The notes under the pieces: generated by a model
The model's input: the letters and a program-made list of their open reading frames with translations, nothing else
Database searches by the model: none
Told to the model about the DNA's origin: nothing
In this document: positions 44,843-56,149 of the stretch, one piece after another
Numbering within the stretch: the first letter of the stretch is position 1
How the letters are laid out: each line of letters starts with the position of its first letter
NCBI RefSeq assembly: GCF_051020955.1
Contig: NW_027476262.1
Location: forward strand, 186,001-250,000
From: Megalopta genalis
Lineage: Eukaryota > Arthropoda > Insecta > Hymenoptera > Halictidae
Length of the DNA: 64,000 nt
Reading direction: 5' to 3'
Translations under genes and position numbers: made by a program

Positions 44843-45747
44843 CACTGTCCGACACGATTTTTGGGTTCCTATAGCCACTATGAAATTCTTGTAGAGCTTC
44901 ACTCCCTGAACAAGAATCCGTAAACCGAATTACTCCATCACCCTCAGTTTTTTAAATAAACGAACTTTTGTAAAAACCCAAAATTTTCGACAAAAATGAG
45001 GTATTGCAAGAGAAAAGTAAAAACGTTAGAAAGTTCTAATTGGTGTTGAAAGATAGAGGAGTTACCAACTCCAAATACTCTGGTGTGATTTTTTGTGTGA
45101 AATATAACACAGTTTGGTGATTATTATCCACAGAAATATGTAAAAAAAAACAGAACATTGAAGTACTAAACAAAATTCAAATATTATTTACGAAAAGTGG
45201 ATGCCCCATTGGATCTCTCCATCGGTGTCGATTACGCGTAGTTTCGGCCCTGTCAGACAGAGAGAAGCGAGCAGCGAAGCTCATGGCGGCAAAACGTCGT
45301 GTACATGTTGCCGTCGAACATTTTCTCGATCTACTCGAAATGTATATCGTTCCGACGCTTTTACCGGGCCGTTTCTTCTTCAGAAATGTCTACAGAATCC
45401 GATCCTGGGTAGAGTTTTCGTGCCGAACAAAAAACTTTTCGTAAAAATACAAAAATATTGCGCAGAAACTGCTCACGTCGACACTTTTTTAAATTTTCAC
45501 ATTAATTTATTGTTATTTAGGACCAAAAACAATTAATAAATTGCATGCCATTATATTCGGGAAACTCTCCTCTATCTTTTAACACTAATTAGAACTTTCT
45601 AACGTTTTTACTTTTCATGCAATACCTCATTTTCGTCGAAAATTTTGGGTTCTTACAAAAGTTCGTTTATTTAAAAAACTGAGGGTGATGGAGCAATTCG
45701 GTTTTCGGATTCTTGTTCAGGGAGTGTCACAATCTTGTCGGACAGTG
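44843..45747. mobile_element. TA-flanked terminal-inverted-repeat element (905 bp)
   Basis: The left end, CACTGTCCGACACGATT, and the right end, inverted AATCTTGTCGGACAGTG, are flanked by TA on both sides (44841-44842 and 45748-45749). This is the target duplication of Tc1/mariner-type transposons. The inverted arms extend about 200-220 bp with high similarity (landmarks: ACTGAGGGTGATGGAG near 45680 against its complement near 44940). The internal 480 bp include a GC-richer segment with a 111-codon frame (45201-45536) that does not resemble a transposase. It is therefore probably a non-autonomous derivative that may have captured unrelated sequence. Confidence 0.85.
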
Positions 45748-46424
45748 TAATTAGTGATATATAAATTGTGACAATTAATATCGTTTTTTAAAATCGTTTT
45801 ACACTCTAAATTACATACACATAGCTTTACTATTAATATTATGGCATCGACATAAAAATATACGTCATTAAACGTGCAGCAACGCTTTTACGCTTTGAAA
45901 GATCTTCGAGAAACAGGTCTGTCAATTAAAAATATTGGAAAAAATTATGGCATTGGCATTAGAACAATTCAACGCATTCACATGATGCTACAAAAATGAA
46001 TGCGCTTGGAAACAAAAATAAACGCGAACTTCAGCGAAGAAAAATAGTAAAGCTACATTATTACGATATACTAAATAAAAAATTATTATCATGGTTGGTA
46101 CAAAGAGGGATACTAGGAGACCGTATAACCGATGCTCTTATATTAGACAAGGTGGCGGAATTAAGAAAAAATTTTCCGTCATATTCGGGATTTAAAGCGA
46201 GTCATGGGTGGTTAACAAGATTAAGAGACAACATGGCATACGCTTATCAAACATAGACAGGGAGAAAGCTAGTGTTGATCAGGATGCATCAAATGCTTTT
46301 ATAATCGATTTTGAAAAGATGGTAGAGGAAGAAAGTATAAGTTTGGAAAATGTTTACAATATGGACGAAGGTGGACTTGTATGGAAAGCACTTCCAACAA
46401 GAATACTGGCTAGAGAAGAACGTT

Positions 46425-47215
46425 CCCGGCGAGATCGAACAGTGAACTGTTAGATCTACGGAGGTCGTAAGTCTCCGATTAAATCGTGTATGACACCGAG
46501 TCTGCGCGATTTCCTATGACTCTTTCGAGTGATACGGATGGTAAGTTGATAAAGAATGGTTTTAACATTGGCTGATATCAATAACACTATATTTTAACAT
46601 AACATAACAATTTTTAACGCTAGGGTGACTAACTGTACTTGGCTTAGAATGAATTGAGTTGATGGTGAGACTATCGACGGAGTCTTAACCGAATTTTTTA
46701 CGCGTTGATGTCTGGTTAGTATCTATCCGTTCGTTGTCTGTTTTGTTTTTTAAGAAGATTCGTTAGGGGCGTGAAGTTTTCAATGAGACACTCGGATTCA
46801 ATGTTTTTTCAAGTTTTCCGGATCTAGAAAGAGAGGCAGTCGTTTTGATATATTTATATTATATATTTATATATTTATCACCTAATACAGTATCTGATCT
46901 GGAACCAATGGATCAAGGGATCATAGGAAAAACAAAAAGGTGACCGCCCCGAAGTAACAGTCACTTGCAGGTATGAATCGTACCTGCGAGTGAATCTCAC
47001 GAAGAATCCGCGCGTCTCGAAGGTTGACCGTGGCGCAGGTAATAAGACTGGGGAAAAAGTGGGTAATTGGGTAATTGGTGTTGTGCAGAAGGTAAGGGGA
47101 ATACGTGACGGTGAGAGAATTTTGGCGACCAGATGTAGGCAGCGTTGAAGGAAATATTACAGGCAGGAAATAACGGCTTTTCGGTATAATTAGATACTAT
47201 TATTACGGTCGCTTA
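46425..47215 (+). mobile_element. Dispersed LTR-like repeat, copy inserted in the transposase
   Basis: Collinear with 27630-28335 except that at about 46835-46940 unrelated sequence replaces a short segment. The replacement includes a stretch almost identical to the transposase itself (CTAATACAG...GAACCAATGGATCAAGGGAT). The repeat interrupts the transposase after its NMDEGGL motif. Beyond 47215 the sequence continues (47215-47367) with a part absent from the 27-kb copy, ending GCGGAACA. Confidence 0.65.
46855..46939 (+). repeat. Transposase fragment embedded in the LTR-like repeat
   Basis: It matches 48265-48350, the LEPMDQGIIGK-encoding part of the transposase, with a few differences. It is missing from the 27-kb copy of the repeat at the equivalent place, so it was gained after that copy separated. 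Confidence 0.7.
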
Positions 47216-47365
47216 TTTGTTTGTGGAAAGACGCTTGCAGTACAGATGGAGTCGTTTGGTAATTTTCGGAATCTATTGTATGGTAGGGACGGTGTTGGGT
47301 CGAGCGTTCGAGCCGCGTATGCTTTATTACTATAGATAGCTTCTATATACTTTTAACGCGGAACA

Positions 47366-47512
47366 ACAAGTCTTAATGGACATGAGGCGAAAAAAGATAG
47401 AATTACAATTGGCTTAGGTGCAAATGCGTTAGGCACACATAACATTATGCCTATTGTAATTTATAAATATAAAAACCTAAGAGCTTTGAAACATGTACTT
47501 TCATTACCTTAC
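47366..47512 (+). repeat. Second duplicated transposase fragment
   Basis: It matches 47938-48087 closely (AAGATAGAATTACAATTGG, GCAAATGCGTTAGGCACACAT, CTAAGAGCTTTGAAACATG). It lies between two copies of the LTR-like repeat's end and is broken off at the sequence ATTACCTT. Confidence 0.8.
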
Positions 47513-47682
47513 AGGCAGGAAATAACGGCTTTTCGGGTAATTAGATACTATTGTTAATTTTACTATTGGTAATTTTCGGAATCTATTGTATGCTTATGTC
47601 CCGACGGTGTTGGGTCGATCGGTCGAGTCGCGTATGCTTTATTAATATAGATAGCTTCTGTAATACTTTTAACGCGGAACAA
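47512..47682 (+). repeat. Partial second copy of the LTR-like repeat end
   Basis: ACAGGCAGGAAATAACGGCT to TTAACGCGGAACA repeats 47159-47367 in shortened form. Together with the flanking transposase duplicates it gives the order: LTR end, transposase fragment, LTR end, unrelated segment, transposase. Confidence 0.75.
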
Positions 47683-47937
47683 TTGTAGTTTCTAAGTTGA
47701 TGATTTTTTCGAGCCGTCTTCTTTCCGGCAATAAAGTCATTTCTGCATTTTCGAGTAATGCACGCCTCATCGGCAGCATTTTTTATAATAGGGTCATTAG
47801 CACGCACCGCTTCGGTCGCCCGTCCAGGCTTTCTTGCTACCTGCGGCACTGCGTGCTACGTCACTTTTACATCCCCTTTCATTGCGTCACTGTTCAATCA
47901 ATTTCTATTCTTCGTTTCTTGTGTCATTGTGTCATTC
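47683..47937. other. Unassigned insert within the transposase region
   Basis: A GC-richer segment between the duplicated LTR end and the resumed transposase. The minus strand is open (47583-47849) with a basic peptide (VARKPGRATEAVRANDP; KKTARKNHQLRNYN) that I do not recognise. It ends in a pyrimidine-rich tract. Confidence 0.4.
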
Positions 47938-48829
47938 AACAAAAAGTCTTAGTGGACATGGGGCGAAGAAAGATAGAATTACAATTGGTGTATGTGCAAA
48001 TGCGTTAGGCACACATAGCATTATGCCTATTGTAATTTATAAATATAAAAAGCTAAGAGCTTTGAAACATGTACTTTCATTACCTGTAATTTTTAAATCG
48101 CAGTCAAATGCACGGATGAGTAGAACGTTATTTTCAGATTGATTTGAAAACCATTTCAAACCATCAGTAAAACAATATCAGGAGGAAAAACAAATATCGG
48201 AGAACGTAAAATGATGTTAAATGATTGCGAAGCCTACAAAATTTCGCTACAAGAAGAGGAAGATTTTAAAATTATATATTTACCATCTAATACAGCATTT
48301 GTCCTGGAACCAATGGATCAAGGGATCATAGGAAAAATAAAAAGAATTTTCCGGCACAAGCTTTTGCGACTTGTTTTAACATATGATCAAGGAATAAATG
48401 AATTTTATGACGATTACACATTAAAAACCTGTATTGACATTTCATCGGATTCGTGGTTCAAAGTTACAACAAAGAACATAAAAAATGCATGGAATAAACT
48501 GCTACATAATAATAATCCTGCTGGCCCTTCAATTCAATCACACATGGGAGAGTTTGAACCTGATTGGCCAGAGATAATGAGTGCAATTACAGGAGAGCAA
48601 TGCACCCTGATACATGCCACACAATTTTTATTAGACTGTGAGGAGGAAGAAAGAAGGAACGAAAACGAAAAAACAGAACTGCAAAATGAACCAAACAACC
48701 ACAATAAATTACATGCGGCCCTTAAGTTATTGACATCTTACAGTAAAAGAGAACCACCTTACATACAACACCTTATGGAGGCATTAAAATTATATCTTTT
48801 GAGCAAGGATAAATTAAATAAGTAAGTAC

Positions 48830-50550
48830 ATACGTATTCATATACAATGGTAAAAATTTGCAGCCAATTTGAATATGAATTATTTACAAATTAATGTTTT
48901 TTTTTTACATTATTTGTTATTAGAAAATAGAGGAAAAACACCACCTTGTTATAACGACGTATTTTATTTATTACGTAATTTACTAAAATAAAATGAATTA
49001 CAGATTAAGTATCAAGTAAATAAATGTTGTTCAGTCTCATTGCAAGGCTGGAAATCTGTTTCGGTTTCCTTCCGTATTCAGGAAGAAGATCCGAAAGAAC
49101 GAAATTATTTTATTGTGAAAAGGTGAAAGTTTTAGTATTTTAGGTGTACCCGGTGACTACGCGACGCATCCCGATTGCCATAGCCAGGGTGGTACCAGCG
49201 ATCGCGAACTCTCTGACCACCCTTCGTACCTGCGAAAACTGTGACAGCAGCGCACCAATTTGCATCTGATCGATTGTACCAAACCATCGGAAAATAGCAT
49301 TTAAAGCGACAAATTTGAATTTTTTGGGAGAATCAAATAAACATCATTGCCTAAACTTTTCACCATCGCACACCACGTGCATCTTGGCAGCGCATTACGC
49401 GCAACGTCTATCGTCTTTGATTCTATTGACAACAGAAATATCTGTCCAAACTATATCACGTTTGGTCTCATTTGAATCAGAAATCCATCAGCAATATGTT
49501 AAAAAAAAATCAGTATTAAAATGTTAAAATTAAAAAAAATCTATGTCATTGTATTATGAGCTGTCTTCCGGGAATTCGAGTCAAAGGAGCCGGGACGCGT
49601 GCCGCAGCACACGTGTTCACCGACTCGCATAGCGAGAAAATCGATAAATTACAGGGTCGCGCAATATCTCGGTGTCAGAAGTGGCATACTTAAGTCGCGC
49701 CAGGAAGAGAGACACTACTATACATGTATATACGGTCTAAGGACGTAACGCCCACGCGACACAATCTCTCAATAAGAGCGCGGTCCCTAGATCGAGACGT
49801 TCGATCTCAATCCATAAAACCGCGGTGTCACCAGTCTGGCTCATAACGCGTCACGGCTGTCTGGCCTCGGAAAGCGACGGAGAGGCTCTTCGGAATCGAG
49901 CAGATAGCACCGTAGGACCGCTGTCAGCCGGCAAAGACCGAGCACCTGGCGATCTATCATCCGCGATCCTCTCCCGGGAACGATTGTTAAAGAGTTTCGA
50001 ATGACGGCCAGCCATTTGCGATCGATGGCCCATCCACGCGCGAGCGCGATGTCGGTTTTTCCACCTAGAATTAGTATCTGGCTACGTTCAACCCCCCGTT
50101 TGACTCGGCAGCCGTTCCTCCCCCCCTCTCCATAAGAGACGAGAAGAATCCCGGGGGTTATAGGAAGAGGATTCTCGAGGTTCTAATCTCCTGATGGTCG
50201 GTCAGCTTAGCTTTTTACGGGGTCCGTATGAAAAATCTATCAGGGTTAAAGCGTCGCTGAATCATTGATCGCTTATGCACACCGGCGCGGCTTTATCGGA
50301 TGGATTCTCCTGTGAGGAACCGTTTCCGAGCGGCGCGCCGCTTTGAAAAATTCAGCCGCGTACCGGGCACTAATAGAGGACTTTTTGCAAGTTGACGAGC
50401 CATCCGAACCGGGCGCGCCCGTTAATTATTTTATGACGCGACGTCCACTGGATTCGCGGCGATGCTGGGGGAGGACTTAGGCTGTCTTCCCACTTGGAAC
50501 CGTTTTATAGCCAATTTCAATCGACCGATTTCAATGAAATTTTCAGCGTG
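48830..50550. other. Intergenic stretch with GC-rich part at 49560-50500
   Basis: 48830-49130 is AT-rich. 49140-49320 and 49560-50500 are GC-richer with many CpGs but only short frames, none recognised. No RNA gene was identified. Confidence 0.4.
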
Positions 50551-50965
50551 TACAGGGTGTTCCACGTAACCGTTGCCACGATTTTTTCCAGCATCTCCGG
50601 CGGTCTAACAAATAAACGTTTCGAACAAATGTTACTCGGTTTTTAGCCGGCTACGGATTGCGATATAAAAAGCTTCGGAAAGAAATATTTTACGTAAAGA
50701 AATCAAGGTCACTTTCATTTTTTTTTAAGTTGCACAAGACGAATTCGATGACCTGTTATACCACGACCTTCGGATGACCTTGACGTAACACAGTTTTCAA
50801 TGACAACATATCACTTCGTTGATCGCATTTTTTGTGCGTCAAGGTTGTCCGTAGGACATGGTGTAACATATCGTTGGATTCGTCTTGGCACAAGCTACAA
50901 TGATATGAAGTAAAAGATATAAGATGCAATTTAAGAAAATGAAGGTGACCTTAATTTTTTGGAAT
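50551..50965. mobile_element. Foldback element with ACAGGGTGTTCC end
   Basis: It begins TACAGGGTGTTCC, a motif also present at 20350 (GGGTGCTCC) and inverted at 34848. It contains inverted arms of about 50-85 bp: CAAGACGAATTCGATGACC...CCTTGACG at 50736-50786 against its diverged complement at about 50837-50887, and further out AAGGTCACTTTCATTT against AAATGAAGGTGACCTT. No coding sequence. The right boundary is not defined. Confidence 0.55.
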
Positions 50966-51330
50966 AAAACACTTATTTCTGAAACTTTTTATACCGCATT
51001 ATTCCGACTATTTTTTATTCATATTAACATTAGATTTACGGAACCCGTTAAAATGGCGTGTCACCAATTTTTTAATTTACGATTACGGCAAATGTTACAA
51101 TAACACTTGTTGAGAATCAGAATAAACGTCTTATTGTTACTTTTATAAACTCATTTAAAACAGCTGTTTTTTGTCTAAAAATCTAGTATTAAATAAATAT
51201 TCCAAAATGTATAATCTTATCTACAAACATCAATTCATCGAACAGTAGTATAAATATTCAACAATAACATTTTTAATCGTCGTAAAATCGATGATAATAT
51301 TATACCCTCTGAAAAGCGTTCCGTAATAGG

Positions 51331-51478
51331 TACAGTAAATTCTCCTTAATTGATGCTCAGCTTAGAAACAAAAATGGACAATTTGGGAAGAAGAGATACA
51401 ATTATTCGAGCTTTGCGGCTCGTTTTTATAGTTAACGATCGTCACCAGCTATAAAAGCGAGCCGCAAGGACACGAAAG
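51331..51478 (+). mobile_element. Long-TIR MITE, copy 1 (right end truncated)
   Basis: It begins TACAGTAAATTCTCC and continues CTTAATTGATGCTCAGC, AAATGGACAATTTGGGAAG, then a central palindrome CGGCTCGTTTTTATAG...CTATAAAAGCGAGCCG. It is the same family as 56330-57180, 62905-63100 and 63973-64000. The terminal part of the right arm is missing. Confidence 0.7.
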
Positions 51479-53695
51479 CATTCTTTTTGGAAGAAAATTG
51501 CTGCTATATTTTTAGACATAATCATTTAAAATTTATATTTATTTATATGTAAAATAAAATTTGTATTCTAAAGATTTCTATGGAATTTTCAATGAAATAA
51601 TCATCAATTATTAATGAATTGAAAATGAAATAAAAATTGAGACCATCTTCAACGAAAAATTTTAATTCTGACCAACGATGCCCTAAAATATTGGTAGCGG
51701 TACGGTAAATTTTGTTGGCGCCTCGGAGTCGCCATTCGAGTGCAAAGGGTTAGTTTTTAAAATCAATCGTACGTCAGCGGTGTCTGGCATTCTTCGAGCG
51801 TCATTTAAAAATGTTTATTGCTCCATGGTATAGTAAAAAAATATACGGTTACGATCGCGAGAGTCTACAGAATCGTTCTACGAAAAATTCGTGCCTCTAG
51901 CGTCACAAGTTACACCGGGAAAAATTCTCAAACGCGATAATTTGTCTGCTGAAAAAGAAACTCATCTCCCAGCAATTCGAGTTTCAAACTGAAATCTTCG
52001 AAGAACCGACAACGAGATCGAGAAAAGATCGTCTCGCGACGTGTAAATGAAATCGGAATCTACGATATAAAATTCATCGTCGGTTATCATCACGGCCGGA
52101 AGCGTGACCGCGGCCTAATAAGTGTCCTCGAGCGGGTGGTTTCGCTCACCTCTTGGAGCTCTGCGCGCCCATCGCGGCGATCACGGCCGATTGGCGGGAA
52201 ATTCGAACGGGGTTCCAGCGCGTCCGCGGTGCGGCAACAGCAATCAACCGAATAATTTAAGGGTCCATCGAGATAACGGTAGGTTACGACGCGGGTCGCG
52301 TCTGTATTTCCGGCATCGATGCGAACCTATTCGCTTAACGACGAGATTTCCCACGATGCGCAGCACGCACGCGTGCACAAATCGAGAGGACCGTTCGATA
52401 CAGTCTTTTGTCCCACTGTCGCTGTTAAAATAACGTGATTCCGCGAAAGACACCGGGACAGGAGCGTAATAGAAATACTGATACCGAACCGGCCGCGGCC
52501 GGCCGATCGTCACCGATTTTACGATTTCCCGCTAGCTCCCATGGACCCCCGTGGACCCCCATGAAACCAATATGGCCGCCGGGAAATAACGGGACAGTAG
52601 GGCAGCTCTCTCGCGATACCCTGTGCGCGTTTTATGCGAAATCAACTTTAAATTCATCGCGCCCCGCCAGCCGAGAATCATTCTCCCCGACGTGAAACAA
52701 TTCGCTCGATTCCATTCGAAACGAGATTAGTTTTTTGGTTGATGCGCGCACCGGGACGAACATGAATTCTTCTGGAAATTTGGCGGTACGTCATGCGGCC
52801 AGAATATGCCGTGAAATATGATCGCCACGTATCTTTCTTTTAGAAAATTTTAACGTTTTCGTAGAATTTTTAGTCCGTTCTTCGATTTCCCAGGTTTTAT
52901 TCGTCGATTGTTGTTTATGTATTTAATGTTGTTTTTATGTTGTATGGTTTTTAGTACGGTTTTTTGATGCAGCAATGGCTCGACGAGCATCACGGGTGAT
53001 GAATTTTATAATTGTATGAAGTGATTGTTTAAACAATATTTTATCTGGAGCGAGCGTATTTTTACGTTTGCAAGAAAATATTAATATTTCTTGTCCACGA
53101 CAACATTGAGCTTAATACTAATTTTTAAGCAATTTTTAAGAATTTTTTGGAAAAAAACACGAGACTCTGACCTTTTTTTATAGAAAAATTTTTCGAGTTG
53201 GAGTAACTTACTAAAAATTGTTCCGGGTATTCAATTTTATAATCATTAATATCTGATGTTTGTTTAAACTGTTTAATTCTAGGAAAATACGTAGCAAAAT
53301 ATATTTAATGATAATAACAACCTTGAGGAAAACACTAATTTTTTAAAGATTTTCGAAACAACATGAGAAGTTGACGATTTTTTAAATTAGCAACTAAAGC
53401 ATTCGAATAATTTTCTTTAATTAAATGATTTAATTTTCAATAATAATAATAATTATATAACTATAAACAATTTTCGTTAATTTAATTCAATAATTTTGTT
53501 AAATACAACTTAATTTTGTCCAATAAGTGTTAATAAATTATTTAAAAAATGGCATTTTAGAAATCGTTTTCGGTAAAATTATTATATTATTATATTTCAT
53601 TTTATTATAAATTCCATTTTATTATTATAATTAACTTAACGTCCGACTTTGTTTCACGGGCCTGTCAAAGGGGAAATTTAGAAAATTTTTAAGAT
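51479..53695. other. Intergenic stretch, GC-rich at 52080-52760
   Basis: The GC-rich, CpG-bearing patch at 52080-52760 has open frames of up to about 100 codons on both strands (52122-52433 +, 52244-52513 -, 52435-52695 +). None starts at a convincing ATG with a recognisable domain. It could hold a promoter or exon. The rest is AT-rich and empty. Confidence 0.35.
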
Positions 53696-53699
53696 TTTG

Positions 53700-54130
53700 T
53701 GAAATATGTTCGTAGTCGCTAGAAGCTACAACGTAGTCACATTTAAACAAAATCCGAAACAGTACTCCGAACGGTGTCCGTTTTCGCGTGAGTAGACCCG
53801 AATTTATGGTTGCGTCTGATCGTTACATCGAAAATATCTGCGGATGCCAAGGATTAACCGTAGCAGGTAATAAATCAGAAAAGCGTTTTGTCTCGTAGGA
53901 AGCAGAAAGAAATGAGGGACTCGACGAAAACTCGCCACCGACTCTACTTTTGGCAAACGACTGCGGGCGATATATAATACTGTAAAATACTAAAATGTAT
54001 AAGGGAAAATAACGTTTTCACGAAAATACTGCTTCCCACGGATAGATCGATATTGTCTACAATTCATCATCGGGAGGACAAGCGCAATACAAATTGAATC
54101 ATTCGGAAATCTTAATCGTTTCTCAATGGT
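53700..54130 (+). mobile_element. Diverged relative of the dispersed LTR-like repeat
   Basis: Scattered matches in the same order as 27630-28335 and 46425-47290: GATTAACCGTAGCAGGTAATAA against GTTGACCGTGGCGCAGGTAATAA, then GAAAATAACG against GAAATAACGGC, and GCGCAATACAAATTGAATCATTCGG against GCAGTACAGATGGAGTCGTTTGG. It looks like an older subfamily. Confidence 0.5.
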
Positions 54131-54900
54131 TAATTTTGAAAATAGTGTTTTTTTTATTTTGAAAAATTTAATTTATTATTTATATAACATTAATAATTAT
54201 AATTATACATTTATTATTTAGATAATGATAAGTTATGTACATGTTAAAAATTTCACTGAAATCGGTTGACCTTCGTACGAGCTGTAAATAATTAATGATC
54301 GCAAAAATCGCAGTTTTGTTCCGACCTTTTACACTTTTGATCAATAAGTATGAGAAATTTGCAATTTTTACAATCTTTTAACGCTTGTAACTTACCATTG
54401 CGTTAAACGATTTCAATGAAATTTTCAGCATGCGTATAACTTACCGAGATCTACAAGACGCATTTTTTGCATTTTCGTTAGATTTCATAATATAAACATC
54501 CTTTTTTATTATTAAATAATTAACTTTCATATTTCAAAAGAAGTATTCGAAATTTATAGATTTTGTCATTATTAATAAATATAATTAACTAATGATATAT
54601 ACTGAAATTATTTATAAATATTTTATTAAACATTCATTAATTAAATATCTCGAAGTTCGAAAAATCGGCAAAATTAGCCCAAAAGTGATCAAAAATAGCT
54701 TCCTCAGATAAGAAAGTTAAACAACGAGAGACTTTTACTTTGTTTTGTCATTCCAAGTATGTAATAGCAAAATTGTAACATTGTCTATTATACAGGTCCC
54801 TCTATTATCTAAAAAAAAATTCAAATCGTCTACTCTAATTTTAAAAAAGTTAAAATAGCACCTTGAAAAGTGTTCGAATGTCAGTGGGAGTCACTGTATA
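54131..54900. other. AT-rich stretch
   Basis: No gene or RNA is seen. The phrase ATTTCAATGAAATTTTCAGC at about 54410-54431 also occurs at 50529-50548, probably part of a dispersed repeat. Confidence 0.4.
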
Positions 54901-54904
54901 CATA

Positions 54905-55045
54905 TAGCTGATGGCCGGCCTCAGCGACCAAGGGTTGTATTCGCGAGGCATTTTCACGCCCGGTATCTTTTTCGCCGGCATTGTTCGTCCTTGACGAATA
55001 CGAGGTTCTCTGTTCTTCAGCAAGGGCGAAATGAACAGCCCTCCG
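54905..55045 (+). promoter_or_regulatory. Diverged duplicate of the aaNAT-like gene promoter
   Basis: Collinear with 55883-56015: CTGATGGCCGGC, TTTTCACGCCCGGTATCTTTT, GCCGGCATTGTTCGTCCTTGA, GTTCTCTGTTCTTCAGCAAGG. The match stops just before the TATA box and exons of the intact gene, so no second gene body follows. It is probably a relic of a tandem gene duplication or a copied upstream element. Confidence 0.6.
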
Positions 55046-55880
55046 AAGCATTGGCGGATTAATGCGTACTGGTGCCCGAGACGCGATACAAAATTGAGAT
55101 CCCTAATACGCTATGACACGCTATGACAAATAGAGCGATTATTAAAAAAAGTTTTATTTGAAAATAAAAACTTTATTTATGGCATTGAGAAATTAATTTC
55201 AATAACAGCTTTTCGGGACTTTTGCTAGTGCACAGTCGAATGCATGTAGATTTCAGCTAGCGACTTGCGTTCATTTGTCGCATATGCATTGCATTTATAT
55301 CATTTTACTACATGAAATAATATCACGTCGTTCGTTTCAACAGACAGCTGTTATATTATGTACAAAAAAAATAAAATACTACTAATTTATCAATATGTAA
55401 TTTAATTAAAATAATACATGTTTGCTGGCTTTAAATGGACTTACATCATTTTCATAATTAGTCAATTGTAATAATCATTTAATTTCAGTTATGAAATTTT
55501 AAATATCATTTGAAATATATTTTCTATTAATCCATATAATTTTGTTTATTAATAATAACAATAAATAAAATAGGAGTCTCGTTTCTTATTTTGAACGTCA
55601 AACATATTTATACATTGTTAAACTTAAAATAAGATATTGTTATTATTTATTTACCGTAAATAACCAGACCCTGTTTAGTCCCGGTAGGTTCTGCTTTCCC
55701 TTGCAAATCATAATTTTCATCAAGGCTCGGTGCGAGCCTGTTTACAATGGTTCCTTCATTGACTCATTTGCACTGGCTCGGCCTAATCCGCCGCTTCTCT
55801 TTTTTTTTTAATTTAACCGAACGAGCCAATCCTTGCAAAATCCGTATGACACGACCGGTCATCGCAGGTACATGTGCTTA
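55046..55880. other. AT-rich stretch between promoter copies
   Basis: No gene. 55590-55800 contains a GC-richer piece (TTCCCTTGCAAATCATAATT; GGCTCGGTGCGAGCC, a small palindrome near 55725). Nothing else stands out. Confidence 0.4.
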
Positions 55881-55964
55881 CCTGATAGCCGGCAGCGGTG
55901 GCTGATGGTTTTCCACGGGAGACGTTTTCATACCTGGCGCATCTTTTCCGGTAGTATCCTTTTG

Positions 55965-56062
55965 TCATTGTTCGTCCTTGCTGATTAGGACGTTCTGTCC
56001 TTTAGCAAGGACAGTATAAATACCCTGCCGATGTCAACGGAAACACTCATTCTGTGATCAGT
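55965..56062 (+). promoter_or_regulatory. Core promoter of the aaNAT-like gene
   Basis: TATAAATA at 56015-56022 is followed by initiator-like ACTCATT (about 56045) and TCAGT (56058-56062). Upstream, TCCTTGCTGA (55975-55984) and its inverted counterpart TTTAGCAAGGA (56001-56011) form an imperfect palindrome that is conserved in the promoter copy at 54905-55045. This suggests a regulatory site or a stem near the start. Confidence 0.6.
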
Positions 56063-56149
56063 GCAGCAGTGATCAGTGCGAAGACCTCGGCGAATTTTCT
56101 CAGTTAATTTTCCCAGTGAAGTATAGTGAGAATTTCTTAGTGAACTAAA

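Larger units (their letters stand above)
45841..48825 (+). pseudogene. Tigger/pogo-like (CENP-B-type) transposase, fragmented
   Basis: In order: an N-terminal helix-turn-helix (LNVQQRFYALKDLRETG; SIKNIGKNYGIGIRTIQRI, 45870-45995, with a stop before it). After a frameshift comes a CENP-B-type DNA-binding segment (LLSWLVQRGILGDRITDALI; FKASHGWLTRLRD, to 46240). Then the start of the DDE domain (ISLENVYNMDEGGLVWKALP, to 46400). A long interruption by LTR-like sequence (46425-47940) follows. The DDE core resumes (GVCANALGTHSIMPIVIYKYK; then from 48211 KIIYLPSNTAFVLEPMDQG) and runs to the stop at 48823. Several frameshifts and stops show that it is dead. Pieces of it are duplicated inside the interruption. 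Confidence 0.85.
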
